DNA of 64,000 nucleotides from Aureibaculum marinum (GCF_003813905.1 NZ_RPFJ01000011.1:248001-312000); one strand, 5' to 3'; counted from the first letter of the stretch, positions 53,387 through 63,364 are shown. The notes: generated by a model from the letters alone, not told the origin. Translations and numbers: made by a program.

Positions 53387-54724
53387 TTATATTTCTATTC
53401 CTTTTAGTTTTTTATGTAATAGAATTGCAGATCCGTCTGACATGCTAGCAATAAAGCTACAAATAGAAAGAATTCTATCATATAAATTATCGTTTATATT
53501 TTTGTATTTTTCTGGTAATAAACTCATTATTAATTCGTCGTAGCTACTTGGAGTTTGTAAAAATGTATTATTAATAGCTGTAATAAATACATCTAATAAG
53601 TCGGCTAATACTTTGTAACCAGAAATTTCTTTTTCAATAACTTCTTTACTTCTATATATTTTATTGATACTTATTTTTATAATATCATTTATCTGAGCTT
53701 CATATTTACATTTTTCTAATAAAGAAATTTGATATTGTCCAGCGAGTATTTTCTCTTCGTTTTCTAAAAAGACTTTAGCAGCTTCATTAATTAAGTTGCC
53801 AATTGCTAAGGCACGTAAGTAACTTATTCTATCTCGTTTTGTGGTTAATTGATGATATTTTTCAGTGTTTATAGTATCTTTTACCAAGTTTATTAAATAC
53901 TCTAATGCAAATTCTTCTTCAATCCATCCTAAGTTTATACCGTCTTCAAAATCAATAATAGTATAACAGATATCATCAGCGGCTTCCACTAAAAACGCTA
54001 AAGGATGTCTTAAATAAGAAACATCATTTTTTCTATTTTTTTCTAAATTTAGAGATTTAGCAATATCTAAAAACGTTGCTTTGTCAGATTGAAAAAAACC
54101 ATATTTTTTATCTACTATGTTAGATGTTGGTTTTTTAGGTAAAGATTCTTTTGGATATTTCATAAAGGCTCCTAAAGTAGCATAAGATAATCGTAATCCA
54201 CCTTCAATACCTTTTCTTGTTTCTGTTAAAATTTTGAACCCGTTGGCATTACCTTCAAAGTCAATTAAATCTTGCCACTGTTTCTCAGATAATTCATTTT
54301 TATATTTTAATCCTTTACCGGATTTAAAATATTCTCCAATCGCTTTTTCTCCACTATGTCCAAAAGGAGGATTTCCAATATCATGAGCCAAACAGGCACT
54401 AGCTACAATTGCTCCAAAATCGTTAATTTGATATCCCAATTTTTTTAAATTCGGATATTTTTCTAAAATGGCTTTGCCAACAATTCTACCTAAAGATCGA
54501 CCGACTACAGATACTTCTAAACTATGTGTTAACCGTGTATGTACAAAATCTGTATTTGAAAGGGGAATTACTTGAGTTTTGTCTTGTAAACTTCTAAATG
54601 AATCAGAAAAAATAATACGATCGTAGTCCACTTCAAAACCTACTCTTGTTTCGTTTTGTGTTTTACGTTCTCTAGGTTGTGTGTCACCATATTTTTTTAA
54701 AGAAAGTAATTGCTCCCAGTTCAT
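53387..54724 (-). CDS. dgt: Deoxyguanosinetriphosphate triphosphohydrolase (dGTPase)
   Basis: 445 residues. HD-domain motifs: RLTHSLEVSVVG (His), CLAHDIGNPPFGHSGE (HD and downstream His) and AADDICYTIIDFEDG (final Asp), as in dGTPases. DYDRIIFSDSFRSLQDKTQV near the N-terminus is also typical. It hydrolyses dGTP to deoxyguanosine and triphosphate. Some dGTPases act against phage, but this one has no defence neighbours and matches the long housekeeping form common in Flavobacteriaceae. Confidence 0.93.
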   Translation of the reverse strand: MNWEQLLSLKKYGDTQPRERKTQNETRVGFEVDYDRIIFSDSFRSLQDKTQVIPLSNTDFVHTRLTHSLEVSVVGRSLGRIVGKAILEKYPNLKKLGYQINDFGAIVASACLAHDIGNPPFGHSGEKAIGEYFKSGKGLKYKNELSEKQWQDLIDFEGNANGFKILTETRKGIEGGLRLSYATLGAFMKYPKESLPKKPTSNIVDKKYGFFQSDKATFLDIAKSLNLEKNRKNDVSYLRHPLAFLVEAADDICYTIIDFEDGINLGWIEEEFALEYLINLVKDTINTEKYHQLTTKRDRISYLRALAIGNLINEAAKVFLENEEKILAGQYQISLLEKCKYEAQINDIIKISINKIYRSKEVIEKEISGYKVLADLLDVFITAINNTFLQTPSSYDELIMSLLPEKYKNINDNLYDRILSICSFIASMSDGSAILLHKKLKGIEI

Positions 54725-54898
54725 ATTTGTATTAAATTTTTATGAAGTGCAAGTTACATTTTTTAAGTCTATTTTATACTTAATTAGTCTTTTCATAAAA
54801 AATAAGTGCCTTAAAAGATATCATAAATCTACTAAAATAGTATGTATAAAAGGAGTATTATTTGAGTATCAGACCAAAATAAGGAAAGTTGTAAAATC

Positions 54899-54927
54899 AA
54901 AAAACCCAAGTAAAACTTGGGTTTTTT
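54899..54927. terminator. Terminator after tRNA-Phe
   Basis: Inverted repeat with 12-bp arms (aaaaaacccaag / cttgggtttttt) and a 5-nt loop. On the minus strand it follows the tRNA by 1 nt and runs into T-rich sequence. Confidence 0.85.
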
Positions 54928-54928
54928 G

Positions 54929-55001
54929 TGGTGCCTCCAGGAATCGAACCAGGGACACAAGGATTTTCAGTCCTTTGCTCTACCAACTGAGCTAAGGCAC
55001 C
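54929..55001 (-). tRNA. tRNA-Phe (anticodon GAA)
   Basis: 73 nt. Acceptor GGTGCCT pairs with AGGCACC; D-loop AGTTGGTA; anticodon stem AAGGA/TCCTT with loop CTGAAAA; T-arm CCTGG-TTCGATT-CCAGG; discriminator A. The 3' CCA is not encoded (the next bases are CAA). A terminator follows directly. Confidence 0.96.
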
Positions 55002-55102
55002 ATTGCTCAAATGCGGATGCAAATATAAATTTAAATTTTTTCTAAATCAAAACAATTTCATAAAAAATCTATTTGTATTTTTACATTCTCATAAAAATGT
55101 AA

Positions 55103-55822
55103 ATGAATTTAATAATTGATATTGGAAATACTAGAACGAAACTGGCTGTTTTTAAGGGAGATGAGTTGTTAAATAGTTTAGTTTCTGATCATGTAGATAT
55201 TGAATCAAATATTGAAAAATTATACAATACTTATCAATTAAAAAATTGCATTTTAGCCTCAGTTACTAAATTTTCACCAAATATTGATAAGTATAAGTTC
55301 AATATTATTGTTAAATTAAGTCATCAAACTAAGGTTCCTTTTATAAATAATTATAAAACACCTAGTACATTGGGTGTAGATAGAGTTGCTTTGGCTAGTG
55401 CTGCTGCTTATCAATATCCAAATAATAATGTATTGATAATTGATTCAGGTACATGCATTACATATGATTTTATAAATAATAAAAATGAGTATCTCGGTGG
55501 AGCTATTTCACCAGGATTGCACTTGAGATATAAATCATTACATGAATTTACATCTAAATTACCATTACTAGAACAGGCAGAATATAAATTAATAGGAAAT
55601 GATACCAATAGCTCAATCCATTCAGGTGTTTTAAATGGTTTTGTACAAGAAATAGACGGTGTTATTTCGCAATATCAACAAAAATATCCAAATTTAACAG
55701 TAGTTTTAACAGGAGGAGACACAAATTTCTTGGCTAAAAAATTAAAAAGTAGCATATTTGCCATTCCAAGTTTTTTATTGGAAGGACTTAACAGCATATT
55801 GATATACAATCTAAACGAATGA
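55103..55822 (+). CDS. coaX: Type III pantothenate kinase
   Basis: 239 residues; phosphorylates pantothenate, the first step of CoA synthesis. ASKHA-fold motifs: LIIDIGNTRTKLAVF (phosphate 1), TPSTLGVDRVALASAAAY (substrate/dimer) and LIIDSGTCITYDF (phosphate 2). GGAISPGLHLRYKSLHEFTSKLP is typical of CoaX, and TGGDTNF closes the site. It overlaps the following outer-membrane protein gene by 4 nt (ATGA). Confidence 0.95.
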   Translation: MNLIIDIGNTRTKLAVFKGDELLNSLVSDHVDIESNIEKLYNTYQLKNCILASVTKFSPNIDKYKFNIIVKLSHQTKVPFINNYKTPSTLGVDRVALASAAAYQYPNNNVLIIDSGTCITYDFINNKNEYLGGAISPGLHLRYKSLHEFTSKLPLLEQAEYKLIGNDTNSSIHSGVLNGFVQEIDGVISQYQQKYPNLTVVLTGGDTNFLAKKLKSSIFAIPSFLLEGLNSILIYNLNE

Positions 55823-57087
55823 TTAAGAAACTTATAGGATTATCACTTATCCTTTTATCAGTTCAAAGCTTTGCTCAAAAAAATAATTCTTCACCATATT
55901 CTTTTTTTGGTATTGGCGAAGAGACTTCACAAAAAACAGTTGAAGAAATGAGTATGGGACAAATAGGGGCAGCATTTAATAGTTCATATCAATTGACTTT
56001 TACAAATCCTGCAGCATTAGCTCACCTTCAATTTACAGCCTATACAATTGCAGGAGAAAACAAATCCATTCAAATTAATGATGGTGATAATAAGGCAAGT
56101 TCCTCAACGGCATCTCTTTCATATTTTGCTCTAGCAATGCCTATTGGTCAAAAAGCAGGTTTTTCCTTTGGTTTACAGCCTAATACTACTGTTGGTTATT
56201 CGCTTTCTGAAGAATTTTATACTACTGAAGGAGAACTTAATGAAATTAACTATTTTAATGGAAGTGGTGGTACTAACAGGGTGTTTTTGGGGCTAGGATA
56301 TAGTGTAGTTAAAAATTTCAGCATTGGTCTTGAAGCTGCTTATGTTTTTGGATCTATTGAAAATACATTGTTAAATAGACGAAATGAAGTGCAATTAGCA
56401 ACAATGCATAGAACTAATTCTGAGTTAAGCGGTTTTACTGCTAAAGCAGGATTACAATACAATGCTAAAATTTCGGATAAATTACTTTTAAAAAGTGGAG
56501 CTGTTTTTCAGTTAGAAAATAACTTATCAGATGATGGTGATGAAGTTTTATTTTCCTTGTTAAATACAGGTGATGGAACAATTAGTCCTAGAGATACTTT
56601 ATTTAGTAAATCATTCAGCGGCGAAGTGAAAAAGCCTTTAAATACAATATTAAGTGTTGGTTTAGGAGAAGAAGGTAAGTGGTATGCTGGGGTTGAGTAT
56701 AGTTTTCAAGATGCAATTGAATTTACTGAAGGCGTACTCTCTAATTCTGCTGGTGTAAGCTATGATAAAAAGAATAGAGTTTCTGTTGGAGGATATTATA
56801 TTCCAAATATAAGCACTCTTTCAAGTTACTGGAAACGAATTACTTATAGGGCGGGGTTTACTGTTAAACAGACAGGGTTAGTTATAAATAATGATAAAGT
56901 TAATGATCTTGGCATGTCTTTTGGAGTAGGGTTACCAATAGGTAGACAATTATCTAATTTAAACCTTGGTTTTGAATTTGGTAAAAGAGGAAAGACAAAA
57001 AATTCGCTTATTAAAGAAAATTATTTTAACTTTCGCCTCGGTTTAACCCTTAATGACAAGTGGTTTAACAAAACATTTATACAATAG
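55819..57087 (+). CDS. Outer-membrane beta-barrel protein (hypothetical, FadL-like strands)
   Basis: 422 residues with signal peptide MIKKLIGLSLILLSVQSFAQ. The mature protein opens SPYSFFGIGEETSQKTVEE and MGQIGAAF, a start seen in Bacteroidota proteins related to FadL/OMPP1 porins, including a small-residue TFTNPAALAHL element. Many amphipathic strands follow and the C-terminus (FRLGLTLNDKWFNKTFIQ) is aromatic. It probably forms a 14-stranded barrel; the substrate is unknown. It is translationally coupled to coaX and followed by a repeat protein and lptC. Confidence 0.75.
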   Translation: MIKKLIGLSLILLSVQSFAQKNNSSPYSFFGIGEETSQKTVEEMSMGQIGAAFNSSYQLTFTNPAALAHLQFTAYTIAGENKSIQINDGDNKASSSTASLSYFALAMPIGQKAGFSFGLQPNTTVGYSLSEEFYTTEGELNEINYFNGSGGTNRVFLGLGYSVVKNFSIGLEAAYVFGSIENTLLNRRNEVQLATMHRTNSELSGFTAKAGLQYNAKISDKLLLKSGAVFQLENNLSDDGDEVLFSLLNTGDGTISPRDTLFSKSFSGEVKKPLNTILSVGLGEEGKWYAGVEYSFQDAIEFTEGVLSNSAGVSYDKKNRVSVGGYYIPNISTLSSYWKRITYRAGFTVKQTGLVINNDKVNDLGMSFGVGLPIGRQLSNLNLGFEFGKRGKTKNSLIKENYFNFRLGLTLNDKWFNKTFIQ

Positions 57088-57132
57088 TTTGTGAAACTTT
57101 GAAATGATTTATGAATATTAATATCTTTTAAA

Positions 57133-58500
57133 ATGGAAAGAAAAGTTACAAAATTAATTTTAAGCTTATTGCTGGTAGTGGGATTAGGCAATGTTTATGC
57201 ACAAGACGACAAGTATGGTGCCGAACCTGATAAATGTAAGCAGAATTTATCTCTTTTTCACGAAAGTGTAAAAGCAGGTAATTATGATGGAGCTTATGAT
57301 ATGTGGAAATGGTGTTATGATAACTGCCCAAAGGCTTCGCTGTATATTTATGTTGATGGCTTAAAAATAGCCGAAAATATGTACGAAAAAGGTGCAGATA
57401 AAGCTGCAGCAGGTAAATTAATTGACGAAATTTATACAAAACGATTACAGAATTTTCCAAAAAATTCAGCTAAAGTATATAGTGACTGGGCAATTTCTTT
57501 ACAAGAAAGAGGAGCATCTAACGATGCTGTTTTTGAAAAACTTGAAGCGGCTTTTAAAGAAAATCCAGCTGAGATGAGTATCAAAAATTTAGCACTTTAT
57601 TTTAAAGAAGTTACAGAAAGAAATAAAGATACTGATCCGCAAAAAGTATTTGATACTTATGATGATGTACTAGATGGTGTAAATGCTAAAATGGATAGAT
57701 TAACTGTTGAGCTAGATAAATTAAATGAAAAGGATTCTTTAGGGCAACAATTAACTTCTAGAGAAAAAATTAAACAAAAAAATAATGCGATTAATCTTAG
57801 AGGATTAAGTCAAGTTGAACCAATTTTAGATCAAACACTTGGAGAAGTTGCTACTTGCGAAAGATTAATTCCATTATATAATAAAAGTTTTGAAGCTAAT
57901 AAAAATGATGCAAAATGGTTAAAAAGAGCAGTTTCTAGAATGTATCATAAAGAATGTACTGAAGATGATCTTTATCCTAAAATGGTTGAAGCTTGGGTGC
58001 ATGCAGAGCCTTCAGCTAATGCCTATGTTTTCTATGCAGGTATCTTAGAAGATAGAGGTGAGTCTGCTAAAGCATTAGAATATAAAAACAAAGCAATAGA
58101 TTTAGAAACAGATCCGTTTAAAAAAGCCAAATTATTGTTAGGTATAGCAAGTCAGTATAGATATAGCAACAAATCTTTGGCAAGAAGTTTCGCATACAAA
58201 GCTATAAAAGAAAGACCTAGTTACGGAGATGCTTACTTGTTTATTGCAGGATTATATGGTAGTAGTGCGAACAGTTGCGGTACCAATGAATTTGAGAAAA
58301 GAATGGTGTATGTAGCAGCAGCTAATATGGCAGCTAAAGCAAAATCTGTAGATCCTGGTATTGCTACAAAGGCAAAAAGATCTATGAATGGTTATTTAAA
58401 ACATGTACCTTCGACCAAATTAATTTTTAATGAAGGTAAAAAATCTGGAACTCCTTATAAAATTGGATGTTGGATTAATACAACCGTTAGAATTCCATAG
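57133..58500 (+). CDS. Periplasmic TPR-like repeat protein
   Basis: 455 residues with a signal peptide (ends NVYAQ). The mature region is almost entirely helical, with repeats of about 35 residues, for example AYVFYAGILEDRGESAKAL and YRYSNKSLARSFAYKAIKE, compatible with TPR units. Several Cys residues (KCKQN, KWCYDNC, SCGTNEF, GCW) may form disulphides. It lies between an outer-membrane barrel gene and lptC, so a role in envelope assembly is possible. It ends at a 24-bp-arm palindromic terminator. Confidence 0.75.
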   Translation: MERKVTKLILSLLLVVGLGNVYAQDDKYGAEPDKCKQNLSLFHESVKAGNYDGAYDMWKWCYDNCPKASLYIYVDGLKIAENMYEKGADKAAAGKLIDEIYTKRLQNFPKNSAKVYSDWAISLQERGASNDAVFEKLEAAFKENPAEMSIKNLALYFKEVTERNKDTDPQKVFDTYDDVLDGVNAKMDRLTVELDKLNEKDSLGQQLTSREKIKQKNNAINLRGLSQVEPILDQTLGEVATCERLIPLYNKSFEANKNDAKWLKRAVSRMYHKECTEDDLYPKMVEAWVHAEPSANAYVFYAGILEDRGESAKALEYKNKAIDLETDPFKKAKLLLGIASQYRYSNKSLARSFAYKAIKERPSYGDAYLFIAGLYGSSANSCGTNEFEKRMVYVAAANMAAKAKSVDPGIATKAKRSMNGYLKHVPSTKLIFNEGKKSGTPYKIGCWINTTVRIP

Positions 58501-58520
58501 CGTTATAGAAATATAAAATA

Positions 58521-58568
58521 TTAAAAAAAGCACCTTGAGCAATTAATTGCTCAAGGTGCTTTTTTTAA
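58521..58568 (+). terminator. Long palindromic terminator after the TPR-like gene
   Basis: A perfect palindrome with 24-bp arms (58521-58544 and 58545-58568). The core is agcaccttgagcaatt and its complement, followed by T-rich sequence. Confidence 0.88.
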
Positions 58569-58744
58569 TTGATACTTTATCTAAAAGCTGTATACAACTG
58601 TTAGTATTATTAATAAGACGAAAAATAAGAGATATTTATTAAAAATTAATTGTTTGATTAATGAAATCGCTGTGTATTACCCTTACATGAATTAAAATAA
58701 TAAAGTCTTTTAAATTTCCTTGATTTCAGAACGTTAATATTCCG

Positions 58745-58752
58745 TAAATTTG
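58745..58752 (+). promoter_or_regulatory. Promoter -7 box ending 4 nt before the lptC start codon
   Basis: TAAATTTG with TTG at 58720-58722 (22-bp spacer), a full -33/-7 match. It is followed by TAAC and ATG (58757), so transcription probably begins at or beside the start codon. Confidence 0.65.
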
Positions 58753-58756
58753 TAAC

Positions 58757-59347
58757 ATGATTAAGTATATATATCAAGTTGTAAAGTATTTTACTTCTAT
58801 TACATTAGTAACATTACTTTTTTCGTGTGGTAATGATATTAAAGAAGTACAAGATTTTTTAGCTGAAAAAAATATGCCTATTGGTGTGGCTTATGATGTT
58901 CATTTAATTCATACCGATTCAGGTAGGGTTAAAACAAAACTTGTAACTCCTTTAGTTAATGATTTTGGAAATAGAACTGAACATCCATATCAAGAGTTTC
59001 CTGAAGGGTTAGAGGTAACTAGTTATGATATAAATGGAGATTCTGTTACATTAATGGGTAATTATGCCAAAACATACACGAAAACTAAAATTTCTGAAGT
59101 AAAAGGAGATGTTGTGGTAATTAATCATAAAGACAAAAGTAGATTATATACAGATCAACTTTTCTGGGATCAGAATACACATTATGTTTATACTGAAAAA
59201 GCATTTAGGTTTTACAGAAAATTAGATACGTTAAAAGGTTCGGGGTTTGAGTCTAAAGAAGATTTAACAAAAGTAATTACCTATAATCAAGGAGGAGTAG
59301 TGTATGTAAAAGAAAATAACATAATAGAATCTGACACCTTAAAGTAG
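58757..59347 (+). CDS. lptC: LPS export periplasmic protein LptC (lipoprotein form)
   Basis: 196 residues. The N-terminus ends in LLFSC (lipobox), so unlike the E. coli protein, which is anchored by a helix, it seems to be a lipoprotein, as is common in Bacteroidota. The beta-jellyroll region has GVAYDVHLIHTDSGRVKTKL, YQEFPEGLEVTSYD, ANYAKTY-like strands and LYTDQLFWDQNTHYVYTEK, the ordered blocks of LptC. It takes LPS from the inner-membrane LptBFG complex. A small membrane protein and a CorC-type gene follow. Confidence 0.87.
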   Translation: MIKYIYQVVKYFTSITLVTLLFSCGNDIKEVQDFLAEKNMPIGVAYDVHLIHTDSGRVKTKLVTPLVNDFGNRTEHPYQEFPEGLEVTSYDINGDSVTLMGNYAKTYTKTKISEVKGDVVVINHKDKSRLYTDQLFWDQNTHYVYTEKAFRFYRKLDTLKGSGFESKEDLTKVITYNQGGVVYVKENNIIESDTLK

Positions 59348-59493
59348 CAGAAATATGTTATTTAGAGATAACAAAAAAGCTTAAAAAAACGTTTAAAAAA
59401 AAGTAAAATCCTTTCGCATTTTTAAAAGGGCTCTTATAAGGTATATGAACCTTAAAAAAAGCAAAGTGGATTTAGGAGCAATAATATAAAACA

Positions 59494-59715
59494 ATGAAAA
59501 AATTAAAACTCTTTTTTGAATTTGGATATTTGATAATAGGTATAGTTTTATTAGTTGATGGAATTTATAGGTTCAATCAACCTGGAGAAAGAAATAATTC
59601 ATATTTTTTAATTGCTTTTTCTGTGCTAGCTGTATTTATGTTCTTTTTTAAAAGACATTTTAGAAGAAAATTTGAAGCTAGAAATAGTCAAAATAAAAAT
59701 AATCAAACTAAATAA
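59494..59715 (+). CDS. Small two-helix membrane protein
   Basis: 73 residues: two hydrophobic helices (about 8-26 and 38-53) with a NQPGERNNSYF loop, then a basic tail (KRHFRRKFEARNSQNKNN). It stops 8 bp before the CorC-type gene and is probably part of that operon. The function is unknown. Confidence 0.7.
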   Translation: MKKLKLFFEFGYLIIGIVLLVDGIYRFNQPGERNNSYFLIAFSVLAVFMFFFKRHFRRKFEARNSQNKNNQTK

Positions 59716-59723
59716 GCTGTAAT

Positions 59724-60983
59724 TTGGAGCTGCAAATTGTTATTATAATCCTTTCAATATTAATGTCCGCATTCTTTTCCGGAATGGAAATTGCTTTTGT
59801 TTCGGCAAATAAAATGCACATTGAATTAGAAAAAAAGAAAGATTCTTTTTTATCTAGGGTGTTGACAAAGTTAACAGAGAATCCTTCTAAGTTTATTACC
59901 ACAATGTTGGTGGGTAATAATATAACTCTAGTAATATATGGTTACTTTATGGGTGAATTATTAATGCCTTATCTTTTGCCATATTTGTACAACGATTTTG
60001 TTATTTTACTAGTACAAACTCTTATTTCTACATTAATAATATTGGTAAGTGCAGAGTTTATTCCAAAAGCAATTTTTAGAGTATATGCTAATGAAACACT
60101 AAAAATATTTGCCATTCCTGCTTACATATTCTTTTTGCTGTTTTATTTCATTTCTAGTTTTATTATGATGATATCTGATTTTATGCTTCGGGTATTTTTT
60201 AAGTCGTCAGAAGATGAAGTACAACTCGCATTTACTAAAGCAGAATTAGGTGATTATATTAGTGAGCAATTAGAAATTTCTGATGAAGAAGTAGATTCTG
60301 AAATTCAAATTTTTCAGAATGCACTAGAGTTTCATAATGTTAGAGCTAGAGATGCGATGATTCCCCGAACTGATATTGTTGCAATTGATGTAAATGATAG
60401 TATAAAAAACTTAAAAACACTTTTTGTAGAAACTGGGCTCTCAAAAATAATGGTTTATAAAGAATCTTTAGATGATGTTATAGGTTATATTCATGCTTTT
60501 GAATTGTTTCAAAATCCTAAAACTATACGTTCAATATTGTTACCAATAGAAACGGTTCCAGAAACAATGATGATTAATAATATTTTAAATGATTTAACTA
60601 AAAAGCAAAAAAGTGTAGCTGTAGTTATTGATGAGTATGGTGGTACTTCTGGACTAATAACTATTGAAGATATTATTGAAGAATTGTTTGGAGATATTGA
60701 AGATGAGCACGATACTATAGAACTTTTAGAAAAAAAGATTAATGATAGAGAATTTGAATTTTCTGCCCGATTAGAAGTAGATTATATAAATGAAACGTAT
60801 CACCTAACACTACCAGAAGATGATGCATATGAAACTCTTGGCGGGTTAATTGTAGCTACTACAGAAAACATTCCTCAAAAAAATGAAGTAATAGAAATTG
60901 ATAATTATCAATTCACAATTCTTGAAGTTTCTTCATCAAAAATTGAGCATGTTTATGTTAAACGAGTATTTAAAGAAGACTAG
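59724..60983 (+). CDS. Hemolysin/CorC-type protein (CNNM and CBS domains)
   Basis: 419 residues from TTG 59724; this start keeps the complete first helix (MELQIVIIILSILMSAFFSG), whereas the first ATG would cut it. A DUF21/CNNM membrane domain (1-185: SAFFSGMEIAFVSANKMH) precedes a CBS pair (about 205-325: VRARDAMIPRTDIVAI; VAVVIDEYGGTSGLITIEDI) and a CorC_HlyC domain (330-419). Family members handle magnesium or cobalt efflux and are not toxins. It sits between lptC and a PpiD-type gene. Confidence 0.92.
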   Translation: MELQIVIIILSILMSAFFSGMEIAFVSANKMHIELEKKKDSFLSRVLTKLTENPSKFITTMLVGNNITLVIYGYFMGELLMPYLLPYLYNDFVILLVQTLISTLIILVSAEFIPKAIFRVYANETLKIFAIPAYIFFLLFYFISSFIMMISDFMLRVFFKSSEDEVQLAFTKAELGDYISEQLEISDEEVDSEIQIFQNALEFHNVRARDAMIPRTDIVAIDVNDSIKNLKTLFVETGLSKIMVYKESLDDVIGYIHAFELFQNPKTIRSILLPIETVPETMMINNILNDLTKKQKSVAVVIDEYGGTSGLITIEDIIEELFGDIEDEHDTIELLEKKINDREFEFSARLEVDYINETYHLTLPEDDAYETLGGLIVATTENIPQKNEVIEIDNYQFTILEVSSSKIEHVYVKRVFKED

Positions 60984-61136
60984 CAACCTTGGTTATATCA
61001 AATAATTTAGCTTTTTACTTCATCAATCTTTTAATTTTTTTGTATTTTCGCGGACTGAATTTAAATTAACCCTTGTTCTTTTAATTCAGTGCTTTAAGTA
61101 ATTAAAATCATAATCTAAACATATACATAAATAAAA

Positions 61137-63278
61137 ATGGCAATTTTATCTAAAATTAGAGAGCGTTCATTATTCTTAATTATCATAATTGCATTAGCAT
61201 TATTCTCTTTTGTAATTGGTGATGTTTTTACTAGAGGTGGATTTGGAAGTCAATCAAATTCAATTGGTGAAGTTAATGGAGAAAACATAGGTCGTGAAGA
61301 GTTTGTACAGATGGTAGAACAACAAAAAACATTATCTGGAGGTAGAGGAAGTCAAATGCAATATGTAAATATGGCATGGGAAAATTTGTTGCGTCAAAAA
61401 ATCTATAAAGCTCAATTAGAAAAATCTGGAGTTACTGTTGGTGAAAAAGATGTTTGGGATGAAATTTTAAAACAACCTTGGGTACAAGAAAATCCTCAAT
61501 TTAAAAATGAAGTTGGTCTTTTTGATGAAGATAAATTTAAGGAACATATTGCCACTTTAAATGATGCTAAAAATGATGATGAAAGTAGCAGACAAGCTTG
61601 GTTAAGTTGGTTAGATTATGAAAGAAATATTAAAAATAGTTTAGAACTAAGAACATATAATAACCTTGTAACAGCCGGATTAGGAGCTACTTTTAAAGAA
61701 GGTGAGCGTTATTACATGGCTAACAACACAAAACTTGATTTAGAGTATGTTTATGTGCCTAATACTTTTATTGCAGATAGTTTAGTCTCTGTTACAGATA
61801 AAGAAATAGAAGAGTATGTGAAAAATCATCCTAATGATTATAAAGCTGAAGCTTCTCGTGATATTAGTTTTGTAAAATTTGATATTAAGGCATCTCCTGA
61901 AGATGAAGCTGAAATAAAAAAAGAAGTAGAAAGCATTATTGAAGATAGAGAAGAATACAGTACAGCGGCTAAAGGTAATGTAAAAATTGAAGGTTTGGCT
62001 AATACTGAAGATGTAGAGGACTTTTTTAGAAATAACCCTTCAGATATTCCTTTGGATAATAACTATTATAACAAATCTAAAGTTAGTCCAATATTAGCAG
62101 ATACTATTTTTAAAATGAATGTTGGTGATGTTTATGGTCCTTATAAAGAGGGTAATTATTACAAGGTTACAAAATTAGTAGCTGTTAAACAATTACCTGA
62201 TTCAGTTAAAGCTCGTCATATTTTAATTCCGTTTATTGGTTCAACCAATGATCCTTCTGTTATGGAAACAGAAGCTCAGGCTAAAGAAAAAGCAGATAGT
62301 CTTTTAACTGTTCTTAAAAAAGATAAATCTCAATTTGCAGAAATTGCAAAAACAATGTCTAGTGATAAAAGTAGTGGAGTAAAAGGAGGAGATTTAGATT
62401 GGTTTGTTTACCAAACAATGGTGCCTGAATTTAGAGATTATACTTTTGAAAATAAAGTTGGAGATATGGGAGTAGTAAAATCTCAATTTGGATTCCACAT
62501 TATAGATATTCAAAATCAAAAAAATATTCAAAAAAATGTTAAACTAGCAACATTTGCAAGAGCTATTGTAGCATCTGATGAAACTGAAAGTAATGTTTAT
62601 CAAAAAGCAGAAACATTTGCTTCTCAACTAACTGAAGGAAAGGATATTGAAGATTTAGCAAAAGAAGAAGGGTTAACTCTTCAGCCAGTAGTTGGTTTAA
62701 AGGCTATGGATGAAAGAGTTTCAAATTTAAGTAATCAAAGACAAATTGTTACTTGGGCTTTTAGTTCTGATACTGATGTAGATGATATAAAACGTTTTGA
62801 TATTGAAGACGGTTATGTTGTTGCTAAATTAACAGCAAAACACGAAAAAGGATTAAATGTATTAGGTACAGCTAAAGCAACATTAAGAGCTAAATTACTT
62901 AATGAGAAGAAAAGTAAATTAATAAAAGAGAAAATGAAGGGTGATAATTTGCAAGATATTGCAAAAGTATTTAATACTACTGTGCAAACTTCTAAAGCGG
63001 TATCATTAGGTAGTCCAATATTACCTGGTATTGGAAGAGCTGAAGAAATAGTTGCTGTTTTAGTATATTTAGATGAAAACAAATTATACTCAGGTATAGA
63101 TACCCGTAACGGTGTTTTTGCGGCAATAATCACTAAGAAAGACAGTCCTAAACCATTAGAAAATTACGCAAGTTCAATAACTGCAGTAAAAAATACAAAT
63201 AGAACCAAAGCATCTAAAGTTTATAGTGTACTTAAAAAGTTTAGTGATATTGAAGACAATAGAGCTACTTTTTATTAA
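61137..63278 (+). CDS. PpiD-type peptidylprolyl isomerase
   Basis: 713 residues. A single N-terminal membrane helix (SLFLIIIIALALFSFVIGDVF) anchors it with the bulk in the periplasm. SurA_N-like helices (about 40-200) are followed by a parvulin rotamase domain (about 350-460: VKARHILIPFIG, AKTMSSDKSSGVKGGDLDWF, QFGFHIIDI) and a helical C-terminal region. It assists folding of outer-membrane and periplasmic proteins. It lies between a CorC-type gene and OmpA, in keeping with an envelope cluster. Confidence 0.92.
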   Translation: MAILSKIRERSLFLIIIIALALFSFVIGDVFTRGGFGSQSNSIGEVNGENIGREEFVQMVEQQKTLSGGRGSQMQYVNMAWENLLRQKIYKAQLEKSGVTVGEKDVWDEILKQPWVQENPQFKNEVGLFDEDKFKEHIATLNDAKNDDESSRQAWLSWLDYERNIKNSLELRTYNNLVTAGLGATFKEGERYYMANNTKLDLEYVYVPNTFIADSLVSVTDKEIEEYVKNHPNDYKAEASRDISFVKFDIKASPEDEAEIKKEVESIIEDREEYSTAAKGNVKIEGLANTEDVEDFFRNNPSDIPLDNNYYNKSKVSPILADTIFKMNVGDVYGPYKEGNYYKVTKLVAVKQLPDSVKARHILIPFIGSTNDPSVMETEAQAKEKADSLLTVLKKDKSQFAEIAKTMSSDKSSGVKGGDLDWFVYQTMVPEFRDYTFENKVGDMGVVKSQFGFHIIDIQNQKNIQKNVKLATFARAIVASDETESNVYQKAETFASQLTEGKDIEDLAKEEGLTLQPVVGLKAMDERVSNLSNQRQIVTWAFSSDTDVDDIKRFDIEDGYVVAKLTAKHEKGLNVLGTAKATLRAKLLNEKKSKLIKEKMKGDNLQDIAKVFNTTVQTSKAVSLGSPILPGIGRAEEIVAVLVYLDENKLYSGIDTRNGVFAAIITKKDSPKPLENYASSITAVKNTNRTKASKVYSVLKKFSDIEDNRATFY

Positions 63279-63364
63279 CATTATAATATTGGCAAATATT
63301 TAACCAAACATATTACAATTCTAAAAATAATAATGTGAAAAAGTTGCAAATACACTATATTTCG

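Noticed and set aside
53387-54724. dGTPase as an antiviral dNTP-depletion gene
   Set aside because: No defence genes surround it and the sequence matches the housekeeping dGTPase form.
54681-54995. 104-codon plus-strand frame over the dGTPase start and the tRNA
   Set aside because: It runs antisense through the complete tRNA-Phe and its terminator and has no protein-like composition or start context.
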